Source of the DNA: Candidatus Paceibacterota bacterium
GTDB taxonomy: Bacteria > Verrucomicrobiota > Verrucomicrobiia > Limisphaerales > UBA8199
Reading direction: 5' to 3'
NCBI GenBank assembly: GCA_035452965.1
Contig: DAOTCE010000003.1
Location: 124,001-188,000 of the forward strand
DNA: 64,000 nt
Part shown: one piece after another, positions 1 through 8,042 of the stretch
Numbering within the stretch: the first letter of the stretch is position 1
Layout: each line of letters starts with the position of its first letter
Translations under genes and position numbers: made by a program
Notes under the pieces: generated by a model
The model's input: only the letters and a program-made list of their open reading frames with translations
Told to the model about the DNA's origin: nothing
Databases searched by the model: none

Positions 1-1
1 G

Positions 2-1270
2 CTCCAGCGGCTTGATGGCTGGATGGCTGAGCACTACGAGCGCATTCGGAGCCGGCCCGAGCCGGAGAAATACGTGCCCAGTTCCACCGACGCTCTCTAT
101 CTATACGGGCGGAGTTTCTTCCTCAAGGACAGGGCGATCGAACCGCAGCACAAGGCCGCGATTAACTTCTTCCTTCAGCAGTCCCGGAAGTTATGGCTCA
201 AAACCGATTGCCGCCAAACCCAGGGGCACCTGGCTCTCGCCCTCCAACGCTTCAACTCCATTAACTCGCTTAACGATTCGACGCCGCGAGATATCATGAA
301 ATCCATCAAGGAGCGCAGCGTGTCCAATGAGGAGATGGGCATGTTCTGGCGCGAGACCGAGCTGAGCTGGTGGTGGTATCGGGCGCCCATTGAGACCCAG
401 GCGCTGATGATCGAGGCCTTTGACGAGGTCATGGGCGACCAGCCGGCCGTCGAGGATTGCCGCGTGTGGCTGCTCAAGCAGAAGCAAACCCAGGATTGGA
501 AAACCACCAAAGCCACCGCCGATGCCGTCTATGCCCTGCTGCTCCGCGGCCGCGACATCCTGTCGAGCGACGCGCTGGCGCAGGTGAAACTGGATGGCGT
601 GGACGTGACGCCCGCGGCGGGCGGAAATGCGAAATCCGAAGGCCGAAGCTCGAAGGAAGTCCGAAATCCGAAGTCCGACATCCGAAGTCAGCCGGAAGCG
701 GGCACGGGATTTTACGAGTATCGGTTTGCGCCGGCGGAGATTAAGCCAAAGCTGGGCGAGATCACCGTCAAGAAGGTTGACCAGGGCGTCGCCTGGGGCA
801 GCGTCAACTGGCAATACCTCGAGGACATCAGCAAGGTCACGCCCTACGAGGGCACCCCGCTGAAGCTGAACAAGTCGCTCTTTACCAAGGTCAACACTGC
901 CAAAGGCCCAGTGTTGGAGCCCGTGAAGGGCCCGGTCAAGGTCGGCGACGAACTGGTCGTGCGCATCGAGCTGCGCGTGGACCGCGACATGGAATACGTG
1001 CACCTGAAAGACCAGCGCGGCAGCGGCACCGAGCCGGTCAACGTGCTCTCGCGTTACAAGTATCAGGATGGCCTCGCCTATTACGAGAGCACCCGCGACG
1101 TCGCCAGCCACTTCTTCATTGATTACCTCCCCAAGGGCGCCTACGTGTTCGAGTACTCGACCCGCGTCCAGCTCCGCGGCCAATACCAAACCGGCATGGC
1201 GCAAATCCAGTGCATGTACGCGCCCGAGTTCAACAGCCACAGCCAGAGCCTGCCGCTCGTGGTGAACTGA
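2..1270 (+). CDS. Alpha-2-macroglobulin-like protein, C-terminal part (5' end outside window)
   Basis: The frame is open from the window edge, so this is the last ~420 residues of a larger protein. Early residues (SELSWWWYRAPIETQALMIE-like, around 120-140) resemble the helical thioester-barrel (TED) region of bacterial alpha-2-macroglobulins. The second half is beta-rich, with phrases such as VGDELVVRIELRVDRDMEYV and FFIDYLPKGAYVFEY that match the bacterial MG10/C-terminal domains. The family is periplasmic or surface-located and is thought to trap proteases. The usual CXEQ thioester would lie upstream of what is visible. Residues ~203-229 are a K/S/R/P-rich insert encoded by a short tandem repeat, listed separately. 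The assignment is by pattern recognition and is fairly firm. Confidence 0.75.
   Translation, partial: LQRLDGWMAEHYERIRSRPEPEKYVPSSTDALYLYGRSFFLKDRAIEPQHKAAINFFLQQSRKLWLKTDCRQTQGHLALALQRFNSINSLNDSTPRDIMKSIKERSVSNEEMGMFWRETELSWWWYRAPIETQALMIEAFDEVMGDQPAVEDCRVWLLKQKQTQDWKTTKATADAVYALLLRGRDILSSDALAQVKLDGVDVTPAAGGNAKSEGRSSKEVRNPKSDIRSQPEAGTGFYEYRFAPAEIKPKLGEITVKKVDQGVAWGSVNWQYLEDISKVTPYEGTPLKLNKSLFTKVNTAKGPVLEPVKGPVKVGDELVVRIELRVDRDMEYVHLKDQRGSGTEPVNVLSRYKYQDGLAYYESTRDVASHFFIDYLPKGAYVFEYSTRVQLRGQYQTGMAQIQCMYAPEFNSHSQSLPLVVN
622..690 (+). repeat. ATCCGAAGTCCGA-type low-complexity repeat inside a CDS
   Basis: A run of imperfect 7-10 nt units of the form (A/G)(A/T)CCGAA(A/G) lies inside the alpha-2-macroglobulin gene. 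It stays in frame and adds a basic, serine-rich segment (NAKSEGRSS, NPKSDIRSQ) between two conserved beta domains. The base pattern is unlike the surrounding codons. Confidence 0.7.
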
Positions 1271-1363
1271 GCGCGATCTGGGGGCCGGCGGCCGCGCGGA
1301 GGGATGCCGTGCTGCCTCGATGAGGCTTGCCCCGGAAGGACCGGACCTGCAGAGTGCGGAGGC

Positions 1364-2359
1364 ATGAGATCGGCAATCATGCTCTGGCTTGTGCTGGCGC
1401 TCGCCGCGGCTGGCGCGGCGGGGGCGCAGAACGCCAGGAGCGGCTCGCGGCTGGCCAAAGTCCCAGGCCGGACATATGTGCGAGTTGCCGATTGGGCCAA
1501 GGCTCACAGCCTTGAGGGGCACTGGCTCAAAGCGGAAGAGATGCTCGAATTGAAGGGCCCGTCGTTGAAGTTGGCGCTGGCGGTGGATTCCCGCGAGGCC
1601 CGGGTTAATGGGATCGAGGTCTGGCTGCTTTATCCGGTGGTGCTGCAAGCTGGCGCAATCTGGCTGGCGCAGTTGGACGTGGATTTGACCCTTGAGCCTC
1701 TTGTACGGCCGCCGAGAAATCAGCCGGGCGCGAGAATAAAAACGGTCTGCCTCGACCCTGGCCACGGCGGGAAAGATCCTGGCAACCAGGCTGGCTCGAA
1801 CCAGGAGAAACGCTACACGCTCCTGCTGGCGCACGAGGTGCGGCGGCAACTGGCGCGAGCCGGCTTGAAGGTTGTGCTCACGCGAAGCAGTGACACGGTG
1901 GTCGAGCTGCCGGCGCGTCCGGCATTGGCTAAACGCCGGAAGGCGGACCTGTTTGTCAGCCTGCATTTCAACGGCGCTGACAATGGGCGCAATTCGGTGC
2001 AGGGAGCGGAGGTTTACTGCCTGACACCGGCGGGGGCGGCTTCGACCAATGCGCGCGGCGAGGGCGCGGGCGCCGGTTCCTACGCCGGCAACCGAAACAA
2101 CCGGCTGAATCTGTTCCTGGCCTACCAGGTGCAGAGTGCCTTGATGCGCAATCTCGCGGTGGAGGATCGCGGGGTGCGCCGGGCGCGCTTTGCCGTGCTG
2201 CGCGACGCGGTTATGCCAGCCGTGCTGATTGAAGCGGGTTTCATGTCGCATCCAGTCGAGGGGCGCAAAATTCTCACCTCAGCCTACCGGCAGCAGATAG
2301 CACGGGCCATCGTTAAGGGCCTGCTGGCTTACAAACAGGCGGTGGAGCGCGGGGCGTGA
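1364..2359 (+). CDS. N-acetylmuramoyl-L-alanine amidase (Amidase_3)
   Basis: This is a periplasmic zinc amidase that cleaves the bond between N-acetylmuramic acid and L-alanine in peptidoglycan. The start at 1364 follows a GCGGAGG ribosome site and gives a signal peptide (MRSAIMLWLVLALAAAG). The catalytic domain covers residues ~125-325. Its zinc and catalytic residues are visible: H in DPGHGG, E in the QEKRYT segment, H in SLHFNG and E in VLIEAGF. The ~100 residues before it form a small N-terminal domain. An in-frame start at 1304 would precede the signal peptide and lacks a ribosome site. It is followed 25 nt later by the adenosyltransferase gene. Confidence 0.93.
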   Translation: MRSAIMLWLVLALAAAGAAGAQNARSGSRLAKVPGRTYVRVADWAKAHSLEGHWLKAEEMLELKGPSLKLALAVDSREARVNGIEVWLLYPVVLQAGAIWLAQLDVDLTLEPLVRPPRNQPGARIKTVCLDPGHGGKDPGNQAGSNQEKRYTLLLAHEVRRQLARAGLKVVLTRSSDTVVELPARPALAKRRKADLFVSLHFNGADNGRNSVQGAEVYCLTPAGAASTNARGEGAGAGSYAGNRNNRLNLFLAYQVQSALMRNLAVEDRGVRRARFAVLRDAVMPAVLIEAGFMSHPVEGRKILTSAYRQQIARAIVKGLLAYKQAVERGA

Positions 2360-2384
2360 GTGCCACCGGAAGGAGTGCACTGGC

Positions 2385-2918
2385 ATGAGCATTGTCACCA
2401 AACGCGGAGACCAGGGGCAGACTGCCCTGATGTATAACCGGGCTGTTTCGAAGAGCGACGCGCGTGTGGAAGCCTATGGCGCGGTGGACGAACTGAACGC
2501 TGCGGTCGGCGTTGCCCGCGCCACGGTCGAAATAGGTGTGCTGCGCGAGAAGTTGGAGGCGCTGCAGCAGGACCTGGTGCGGGTGATGGGCGAACTGGCG
2601 ACCGCGCCGGAAGACTTGCCGCGCTACGTGAACGATGGCCATGCCTCGGTTACCCAGGCGATGACCGCCGGGCTGGATGGCTGGATCAGGGAAATCGAGG
2701 CCGCGAAGCCTCCTGGCAAAGGCTGGGTGATGCCCGGGGCGAACCAGGCTTCGGCGGCGCTTGACTTCGCGCGCACAGTCTGCCGGCGAGCCGAGCGGCG
2801 CGTCTGCGCGCTGAAAGACGCCGGCCAGCTCAACAACCCGGAAGTTGTTGTCTATCTGAATCGGCTGTCGGATTTGCTCTGGCTGCTGGCGCGAGGGGTC
2901 GAGGACGGGCGCCGCTAA
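2385..2918 (+). CDS. ATP:cob(I)alamin adenosyltransferase, PduO type
   Basis: This enzyme transfers the adenosyl group of ATP to cob(I)alamin to make adenosylcobalamin. At 177 aa it has the usual PduO/MMAB length. The family signatures are present: N-terminal TKRGDQGQTALM, VDELNAAVG, and FARTVCRRAERR with the conserved arginines, followed by VVYLNRLSDLLWLLAR. A GGAAGGAG site lies ahead of the ATG. It may be co-transcribed with the amidase 25 nt upstream. Its 3' end overlaps the convergent hydrolase gene by 4 nt. No B12 biosynthesis gene or riboswitch is visible nearby. Confidence 0.93.
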   Translation: MSIVTKRGDQGQTALMYNRAVSKSDARVEAYGAVDELNAAVGVARATVEIGVLREKLEALQQDLVRVMGELATAPEDLPRYVNDGHASVTQAMTAGLDGWIREIEAAKPPGKGWVMPGANQASAALDFARTVCRRAERRVCALKDAGQLNNPEVVVYLNRLSDLLWLLARGVEDGRR

Positions 2919-3679
2919 CTTGCGCCCATCCAGCGCAGGATGTGCCCGGCCGCAGCTTGAGCGGTCGTTCCCAGCACGTTGTGGTCGGCGTCTGTGATGA
3001 TGCTGTACTCCCGGAGGCTGGGGCAGTTCTTTCGCAGCCAGGGCCGCACGCAACACCACGGCACGATGGGATCAAGCAGACCGGTCAACGCATACACAGG
3101 CGCCTTCACGCTCCTCGCAATGGCGCCGGGATTATTCTGCGCAATGAGGCGCAGGCGGTGGATGGCCGCCTGACGATCCAGCTCCGTCCGCCGCGCGATG
3201 AACTCATGGATATTGGCCAGCGTCGCCGGCGAATGCCGGTAGCGGAAGCGGGCTACCTTGGCATAGCCAAACAGGATGCGCGTTATCAGTGATAGCGGGA
3301 CGCTGCCGCCGATGCGTTCGGCCAGGCGCACGCCCCACTGCATGGGATGCCGCACAAAGCCGCCTGCCAGCACCACCGCCTCGACCCGAAAGCGGTCCCG
3401 GCCCACGAGGCTCCACAGCACCTGCGATCCAAACGACTCACCCAGCAGCCAGCCCTGGGCAATGCCCCGCTCGGCCAGCGCGGTTTCAATTGCCCGGGCG
3501 TAATCCTCCAACGACCACGCAAGCGTTCGGGGATACGTCATTTCCACAAACCGCACCCGCCCCCCGAGCGCTTGCCGGAAGCTGCCGACCAGCGTCCAAT
3601 CCCCGTGCAGCCCCGGCAGATAGATGAGGGTGGCCGGCGCCGTGTCTCCATGGACGCGTATCTCCAGCTTCTCGGTCAT
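2915..3679 (-). CDS. Alpha/beta-hydrolase family protein
   Basis: This is a serine hydrolase fold of 254 aa when started at MTEKLEIR (3679). An in-frame start at 3772 would add 31 residues that do not look like part of the fold. The oxyanion region YLPGLHGDW, the nucleophile elbow GESFG (Ser near residue 94) and a late histidine in DADHNVLG complete a plausible catalytic triad. LLDPIVPWCC is the usual acid loop. The substrate cannot be told. The gene is convergent with the adenosyltransferase, with a 4-nt overlap of stop codons. Confidence 0.8.
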   Translation of the reverse strand: MTEKLEIRVHGDTAPATLIYLPGLHGDWTLVGSFRQALGGRVRFVEMTYPRTLAWSLEDYARAIETALAERGIAQGWLLGESFGSQVLWSLVGRDRFRVEAVVLAGGFVRHPMQWGVRLAERIGGSVPLSLITRILFGYAKVARFRYRHSPATLANIHEFIARRTELDRQAAIHRLRLIAQNNPGAIARSVKAPVYALTGLLDPIVPWCCVRPWLRKNCPSLREYSIITDADHNVLGTTAQAAAGHILRWMGAS

Positions 3680-3803
3680 TTGATTGATTGGCGACACTGC
3701 AGGCAAGGCAATCGGTTCTTTCGGTCGCGGAGTGACCCAGTCATGCGATTTACGGTGTGAGGATGCAATCATGTGACATCAGGGCCTTGAGGGTGCATGG
3801 AGC

Positions 3804-5945
3804 TCACGGGGATGCCTGAACGAGCTTGTCCAGTTCGCGGTGATTGACCTTCCCCGTGCTGAGCCGGGGCAGATCGTGCAGCACTTTGATTTCGCGCGGG
3901 ACAGCAAGGTTGCTCAAACCGCGGGCGTGCACGACGGAGCGGATGGCCTCCAGGGTCAGCCGCGGTTCGTTGGTCACCGCAAGCAAACTCTCCCCCCGGG
4001 CGGCATCGGGGCGCGCAACGACCGCCACCGCAAACCGCAGGCCGTATTGCGGAAAAGCGCCGGCCAGGGCGTCTTCCACTGCCGCGAGGCTGACCATCTC
4101 ACCGCTGACTTTGGCAAAGCGCTTGAGCCGCCCCAGGATGAAGACGAAGCCTTCGGCATCCACCTTGACGATGTCGCCGGTGTCGTACCAGCCGCCGAGG
4201 GCCTGGAAGCGGGTGTTGGCTTCTGCGTTGAGGTAGCCGCGCATGACATTGGGGCCGCGCACGAAGAGCCGGCCCCCTTCGGCGACACCCTCGACCGGTT
4301 CGAGCCGATGTTCGATTCCCGGCAGGAACTGGCCGGCGGAACCGTGGCGCGGGCACATCGGCAGGTTCGCTGCCAGGCAGGGGCTGCATTCGGTGGCGCC
4401 GTAGCCTTCCAGAATCCGCACGCCGAACTTGCGCATCCAGAAGGCCGCGGTGGCCTCCTGGACCTTCTCCGCGCCGGCAAACAAGTAGCGCAGGGAGCGG
4501 AAATCATAGGGATGGGCCTTGCGCGCGTAGCCGTTAAGGAAGGTGTTCGTGCCGAAGAAGATCGTGCAGTCCAGGTTGTAGAACGCGGAAGGGACGACGC
4601 GGTAATGCAGGGGCGACGGGTAGAGCAGGACAAAGACGCCCTGCGTCAGCGGCAACAGGAGGCCTACCGTTAGCCCGAAACTGTGGAACAGCGGCAGCGC
4701 ATTGAAGAAGCGGTCGGTCTCCATCAGGTCAATGACGGAGAGCATTTGGCGGATGTTGGCGAGCAGGTTGCGATGGGTGAGTTCGACGCCTTTGGGCTCG
4801 CCCTCGGAGCCGCTGGTGAAAAGGATGACGGCGGGGCTTTCCGTTGATGGATGGTGGTTGCCGCCGGAAAGGCGCGGTTTGATGCACTGGCGGAGGAGAG
4901 CCAGGAAGCGTTGGGCGCCGGTGATTCGGGCGCGCACGTCTTCGAGGCAGACCACCTGAATCCCAGCGGCGGTGATGGGTTCCAGGTCGAGCCTGGCACG
5001 CCGAATGAACGCCCTGGAGGTGATGATATGCTTGAGTCCCGCGAGCCGGGCGCAGGATAGCAGCACTGCTGTGCCGGTGGTGTAGTTGAGGATGGCAGGG
5101 ACCTTTCCGGCGGCCCACAGACTCAAGGTGGCAACGGGCATGGCATTGACGTTTGGGAGCAGCAAGCCCACGCGCTCTTCCGCCTGGCCAAGCAGCGCGC
5201 GCCACTGGTCCGCCAGCAGGTTCGCGCCCGCCAGCAGGCGGCGATAGGTAAGCGACTGGAGGCTGGTGTCTTGCAGGATGACTTTGCGGGGCCAGCGGCG
5301 CGCGGCGTCCACGATGGCCTCCGGCATGGTGGCCGGGCCGAAGACCATCTCGGTCTCGAAGCGCTGCCGAACCATCTGCTCGCGCAGCCAGTGAGTGAGC
5401 CTTGCCCGCGCGGCGGTGGCGCTAACGTGCTCTAGACTGGGCGCCGGCAGCACATGGCTGAAGTGAACCGACAGCCGCGGAAACCACTGACTGCGGCCGG
5501 GGCTTCGCGAGAACGGCAGCCTTTGGGCGCCGCGGATATAGGCGGTGATGACCTTGGCCCGGGTTTTGAAGATCAGGAAGCCCGTGCCGTCGAAGAGCTT
5601 CATCAGCGAGCCGGTGCAGGAAAGCCGTCCCTCCGGGAACAGCACCAGCCGCCCGCCGTTCTGGAGATACTCCGCCATGCGTTTGACCGCGAAAGGCGAG
5701 TTCATGTCCACCGGGAAGGTGCGGCGGTTGATCATGATGCGCCTATGGAACCAACTGAGCCCGGCGGTAGCGCTGGAGGTAACGAAGCGCCAGTCATGGT
5801 CCAGGCAGACGCCGATGAGCAGCCAGTCCCACCAGGAGATGTGGTTGGGCAGCAGCAGGACCGGACCGGGCGTCTTGAGCGCCGCCAGGTTGTGCGCGCG
5901 AAATCGGTAGAGGAGCTTAAGCAGCCAAAGGAGGAGGGTTATCAT
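3804..5945 (-). CDS. Aas-like fusion: 1-acyltransferase plus AMP-binding acyl-activating enzyme
   Basis: At 713 aa it joins a PlsC-type acyltransferase (residues ~1-200; NHISWWDW carries the HX4D motif and FPEGR the second block) to an adenylate-forming domain (from ~230; the P-loop is FTSGSEGEPKGVELTHRN, with YGATECSP, YDTGDIVK and the C-terminal GKVNHREL). This is the architecture of 2-acylglycerophosphoethanolamine acyltransferase/acyl-ACP synthetase (Aas), which recycles lysophospholipids at the inner membrane. It lacks the MFS transporter found fused in some homologues. Its start overlaps the end of the upstream Lnt-like gene by 29 nt. Lnt makes lysophospholipid as a by-product, so the pairing makes functional sense (inference). 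Confidence 0.88.
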   Translation of the reverse strand: MITLLLWLLKLLYRFRAHNLAALKTPGPVLLLPNHISWWDWLLIGVCLDHDWRFVTSSATAGLSWFHRRIMINRRTFPVDMNSPFAVKRMAEYLQNGGRLVLFPEGRLSCTGSLMKLFDGTGFLIFKTRAKVITAYIRGAQRLPFSRSPGRSQWFPRLSVHFSHVLPAPSLEHVSATAARARLTHWLREQMVRQRFETEMVFGPATMPEAIVDAARRWPRKVILQDTSLQSLTYRRLLAGANLLADQWRALLGQAEERVGLLLPNVNAMPVATLSLWAAGKVPAILNYTTGTAVLLSCARLAGLKHIITSRAFIRRARLDLEPITAAGIQVVCLEDVRARITGAQRFLALLRQCIKPRLSGGNHHPSTESPAVILFTSGSEGEPKGVELTHRNLLANIRQMLSVIDLMETDRFFNALPLFHSFGLTVGLLLPLTQGVFVLLYPSPLHYRVVPSAFYNLDCTIFFGTNTFLNGYARKAHPYDFRSLRYLFAGAEKVQEATAAFWMRKFGVRILEGYGATECSPCLAANLPMCPRHGSAGQFLPGIEHRLEPVEGVAEGGRLFVRGPNVMRGYLNAEANTRFQALGGWYDTGDIVKVDAEGFVFILGRLKRFAKVSGEMVSLAAVEDALAGAFPQYGLRFAVAVVARPDAARGESLLAVTNEPRLTLEAIRSVVHARGLSNLAVPREIKVLHDLPRLSTGKVNHRELDKLVQASP

Positions 5946-7332
5946 GAGTCTTGGGAGGCTCGGACGGAGCGTGCGAAGCGCGCGGGCGGTGCAGGAAGAA
6001 CATCACCATCAGCACCGCGGTCACCGCCACGGAAAAAGGGGCCAGCCAGCGGTCGGCGGGCAGCCGGCCGGTGCCGCGGAGTTCCAAGGTGCCGGCGAGA
6101 GTGACGCCGTCGCCCGGGCAAGGTGCGGAGGCAAGAACGCGGCCCGCGTGATCGGTCAACTGGGAGATGCCCGAACTGGCCAGGCGGAAGATCGGCAGGC
6201 GGTGTTCCGTGGCCCGAACGGGCGCAATGCGGGCGTGGAGTTCGTGCTGGGCCTGGCCCCAGTCGGCGACGTCCATGGTAGGCACAATCAGGGCCTGGGC
6301 GCCTTGCCGGACGAGGCGGTCGTTAACGCGAGTGTAGCTCAGGTCGTAGCAGATGCAGATGCCGATCTTGCCCCAGGGCGAGTCCCACACTTTCTGTTCC
6401 GGAGCGGCCAGGCCATCGTTCATGAACTGGATGGGAACGGCCTTCACCTGGCGGAAGACGATGTCACCGTCCGGACCGATCACGAAGGCGGTGTTGTAGA
6501 AGTTGGTGCCCGTGGCGGGGGCCTTGCCGCCGACCACGAGGTAGCGGCTGTGTTCCCGGCACCATTCGCGCACAGGGTCCGGGACGGGGCCGGTGAAGGT
6601 GTATTCGCTGAGAACGGCCAGCTCGGTGTCGGGATGCTCGCGGATAAGGTCGTTCAGACGCAGGACAACTTCCGCTTCCAGGGGGAACTCCATCTGAACA
6701 CCCGCCACGCGGACACCGGGACCCGGGGTTGAGGTGTGGCTGCCGACAAGATCACCGCCCAGGGCAAAGGCGCCGGCGCCGAGCACAAGCACCACTGCGG
6801 CCCGGACCTTGGATTTCTGCCAGCAGAACACAGCGGCAGCGGCCACGCCCGCCAGCAGGAGGCCGGCGCCGTAAACGCCGGTGAACCGCAGGGCCGCCTG
6901 CCAGGGCGCCTCGGCAAACGCGTAGCCGATGCTCAGCCACGAGAAGCGCAGGTAGTAAAGCTCGCTGCGGAAGTACTCGAGCCCGGCCCAAACAAACGGG
7001 ACAAGCAAGAAGCCCCGCGCGCGGCCGAAGCGCGTGAGGCACAGGCGAGCCAGCGCCACAAACAAGCCGATCCAGAATGCGTAAACGAACCACAGCGCGA
7101 TCGCGGCGCCGGAAAAGAGGACCCAGAAGAACCCCAACCGCGCCACCGCGATGAGCAGCCCAACGGCCAGACCGGGATAGAAGGCCAGCCGCCAGCGGCC
7201 GGCCTGCGCCAGTTGCAGCAGGGCGAAAAGGTAGAGAACGATCAGCAGGCTGCCGTGGACCGAGGCATAGGCCGCGTGGAAGGCGGCCGCGGCGACCACC
7301 ACCCAGAGGGAAATGCGGGCAAACGTGGCCAT
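5917..7332 (-). CDS. lnt: Apolipoprotein N-acyltransferase (Lnt-like)
   Basis: This is an integral inner-membrane enzyme that adds the third acyl chain to lipoproteins. About six N-terminal transmembrane helices (residues 1-195) are followed by a nitrilase-fold domain (~205-430) and a C-terminal transmembrane helix (~440-460). The catalytic triad candidates are E in LSEYTF, K in QVKAVPIQF and C in ICICYD. At 471 aa it is slightly shorter than E. coli Lnt. It reads straight into the Aas-like gene (29-nt overlap). The substrate is inferred from architecture; other membrane nitrilases are the main alternative. Confidence 0.85.
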   Translation of the reverse strand: MATFARISLWVVVAAAAFHAAYASVHGSLLIVLYLFALLQLAQAGRWRLAFYPGLAVGLLIAVARLGFFWVLFSGAAIALWFVYAFWIGLFVALARLCLTRFGRARGFLLVPFVWAGLEYFRSELYYLRFSWLSIGYAFAEAPWQAALRFTGVYGAGLLLAGVAAAAVFCWQKSKVRAAVVLVLGAGAFALGGDLVGSHTSTPGPGVRVAGVQMEFPLEAEVVLRLNDLIREHPDTELAVLSEYTFTGPVPDPVREWCREHSRYLVVGGKAPATGTNFYNTAFVIGPDGDIVFRQVKAVPIQFMNDGLAAPEQKVWDSPWGKIGICICYDLSYTRVNDRLVRQGAQALIVPTMDVADWGQAQHELHARIAPVRATEHRLPIFRLASSGISQLTDHAGRVLASAPCPGDGVTLAGTLELRGTGRLPADRWLAPFSVAVTAVLMVMFFLHRPRASHAPSEPPKTHDNPPPLAA

Positions 7333-7354
7333 AGGGTTCCTTGCATTAAGGGGT

Positions 7355-7822
7355 TCAGGGAGGCGAAGTTCCGGCGATGCGCTGGGCGTTCCGCGCCACC
7401 TGCCGCAGATCCGCGATCAGCTCAGCCGCGCGCCGGGCGGGGAGGCGGCCCCACACCTGCCCGGCATCCCGGTAATAACGGGGCAGGATGTCGCGCAGCA
7501 GCCGAATGCCGGCGGCGGTCAGGACCACGTTGTAGGCGCGGCGGTCGGCGGCCACCTCGTGGCGCGCCACCAGATCCCGCTTCTCCAACCGGTCCAACAG
7601 CCCCGTCACATTGGACCGGTGCATGATAAGCTGGCGGCTGAGGTCGGTCTGGGAAAGGCCGGCGGGGTTGAGGCGCAGGAGGTTGAGCACATTGAACTGG
7701 CTGGGGCTCAGATCCCAGCGCTCAAAGAACATCCGGCTGGCGTCCCAGACCGTGTCGGCGGTGCGCAGCAGCTCCATGAGCGCCCGGTAGCCGGGATGAT
7801 CTTCATCCACTCTCGGTTTCAT
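7355..7822 (-). CDS. MarR-family transcriptional regulator
   Basis: This 155-aa winged-helix dimer has the normal MarR length. Recognisable segments are LSPSQFNVLNLLRLNPAG, the recognition-helix region HRSNVTGLLDRLEKRDLVARH, the wing DRRAYNVVLTAAG, and flanking dimerisation helices. It is divergent from the FAD/Fe-S dehydrogenase gene at 8043. A perfect 18-bp palindrome lies 14 nt before its start, so autorepression is likely. The ligand is unknown; the neighbouring dehydrogenase may be its second target (inference). Confidence 0.9.
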   Translation of the reverse strand: MKPRVDEDHPGYRALMELLRTADTVWDASRMFFERWDLSPSQFNVLNLLRLNPAGLSQTDLSRQLIMHRSNVTGLLDRLEKRDLVARHEVAADRRAYNVVLTAAGIRLLRDILPRYYRDAGQVWGRLPARRAAELIADLRQVARNAQRIAGTSPP

Positions 7823-7835
7823 GCCAATTGTTTAG

Positions 7836-7853
7836 CATATAATTGTTTATATG
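7836..7853. promoter_or_regulatory. 18-bp palindrome, probable MarR operator
   Basis: CATATAATTGTTTATATG has perfect 7-bp arms around TTGT, in a sharply AT-rich island between divergent genes. The nonamer AATTGTTTA also occurs twice in tandem (7826 and 7842). Length and symmetry are those of MarR-type operators. Occupancy would block the regulator's own promoter. Confidence 0.65.
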
Positions 7854-8042
7854 TCAACAGTCTCCGCCCGGCGCGGGCCGGCGATTGCTCCCGCGCCCCC
7901 GGCAGCCGGGCTCTCTCCCGCACCTTCGCCGCGGGAGGGGGGGCCGAACCCGGGGCGGTGCGTGGGTGCGCTCCGGACGCCTGCCTGCCGGGCGGATCGC
8001 GATTGTCAACGGGGCGGAGCGCCGATAAATTAAGGGCGCGCG

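Noticed and set aside
191..2251. Long minus-strand ORF opposite the first two genes, and similar long antisense ORFs at 9129-10838 and 58287-59792
   Set aside because: They are mirror frames of GC-rich genes with good domain matches on the other strand and themselves read as low-complexity basic protein.
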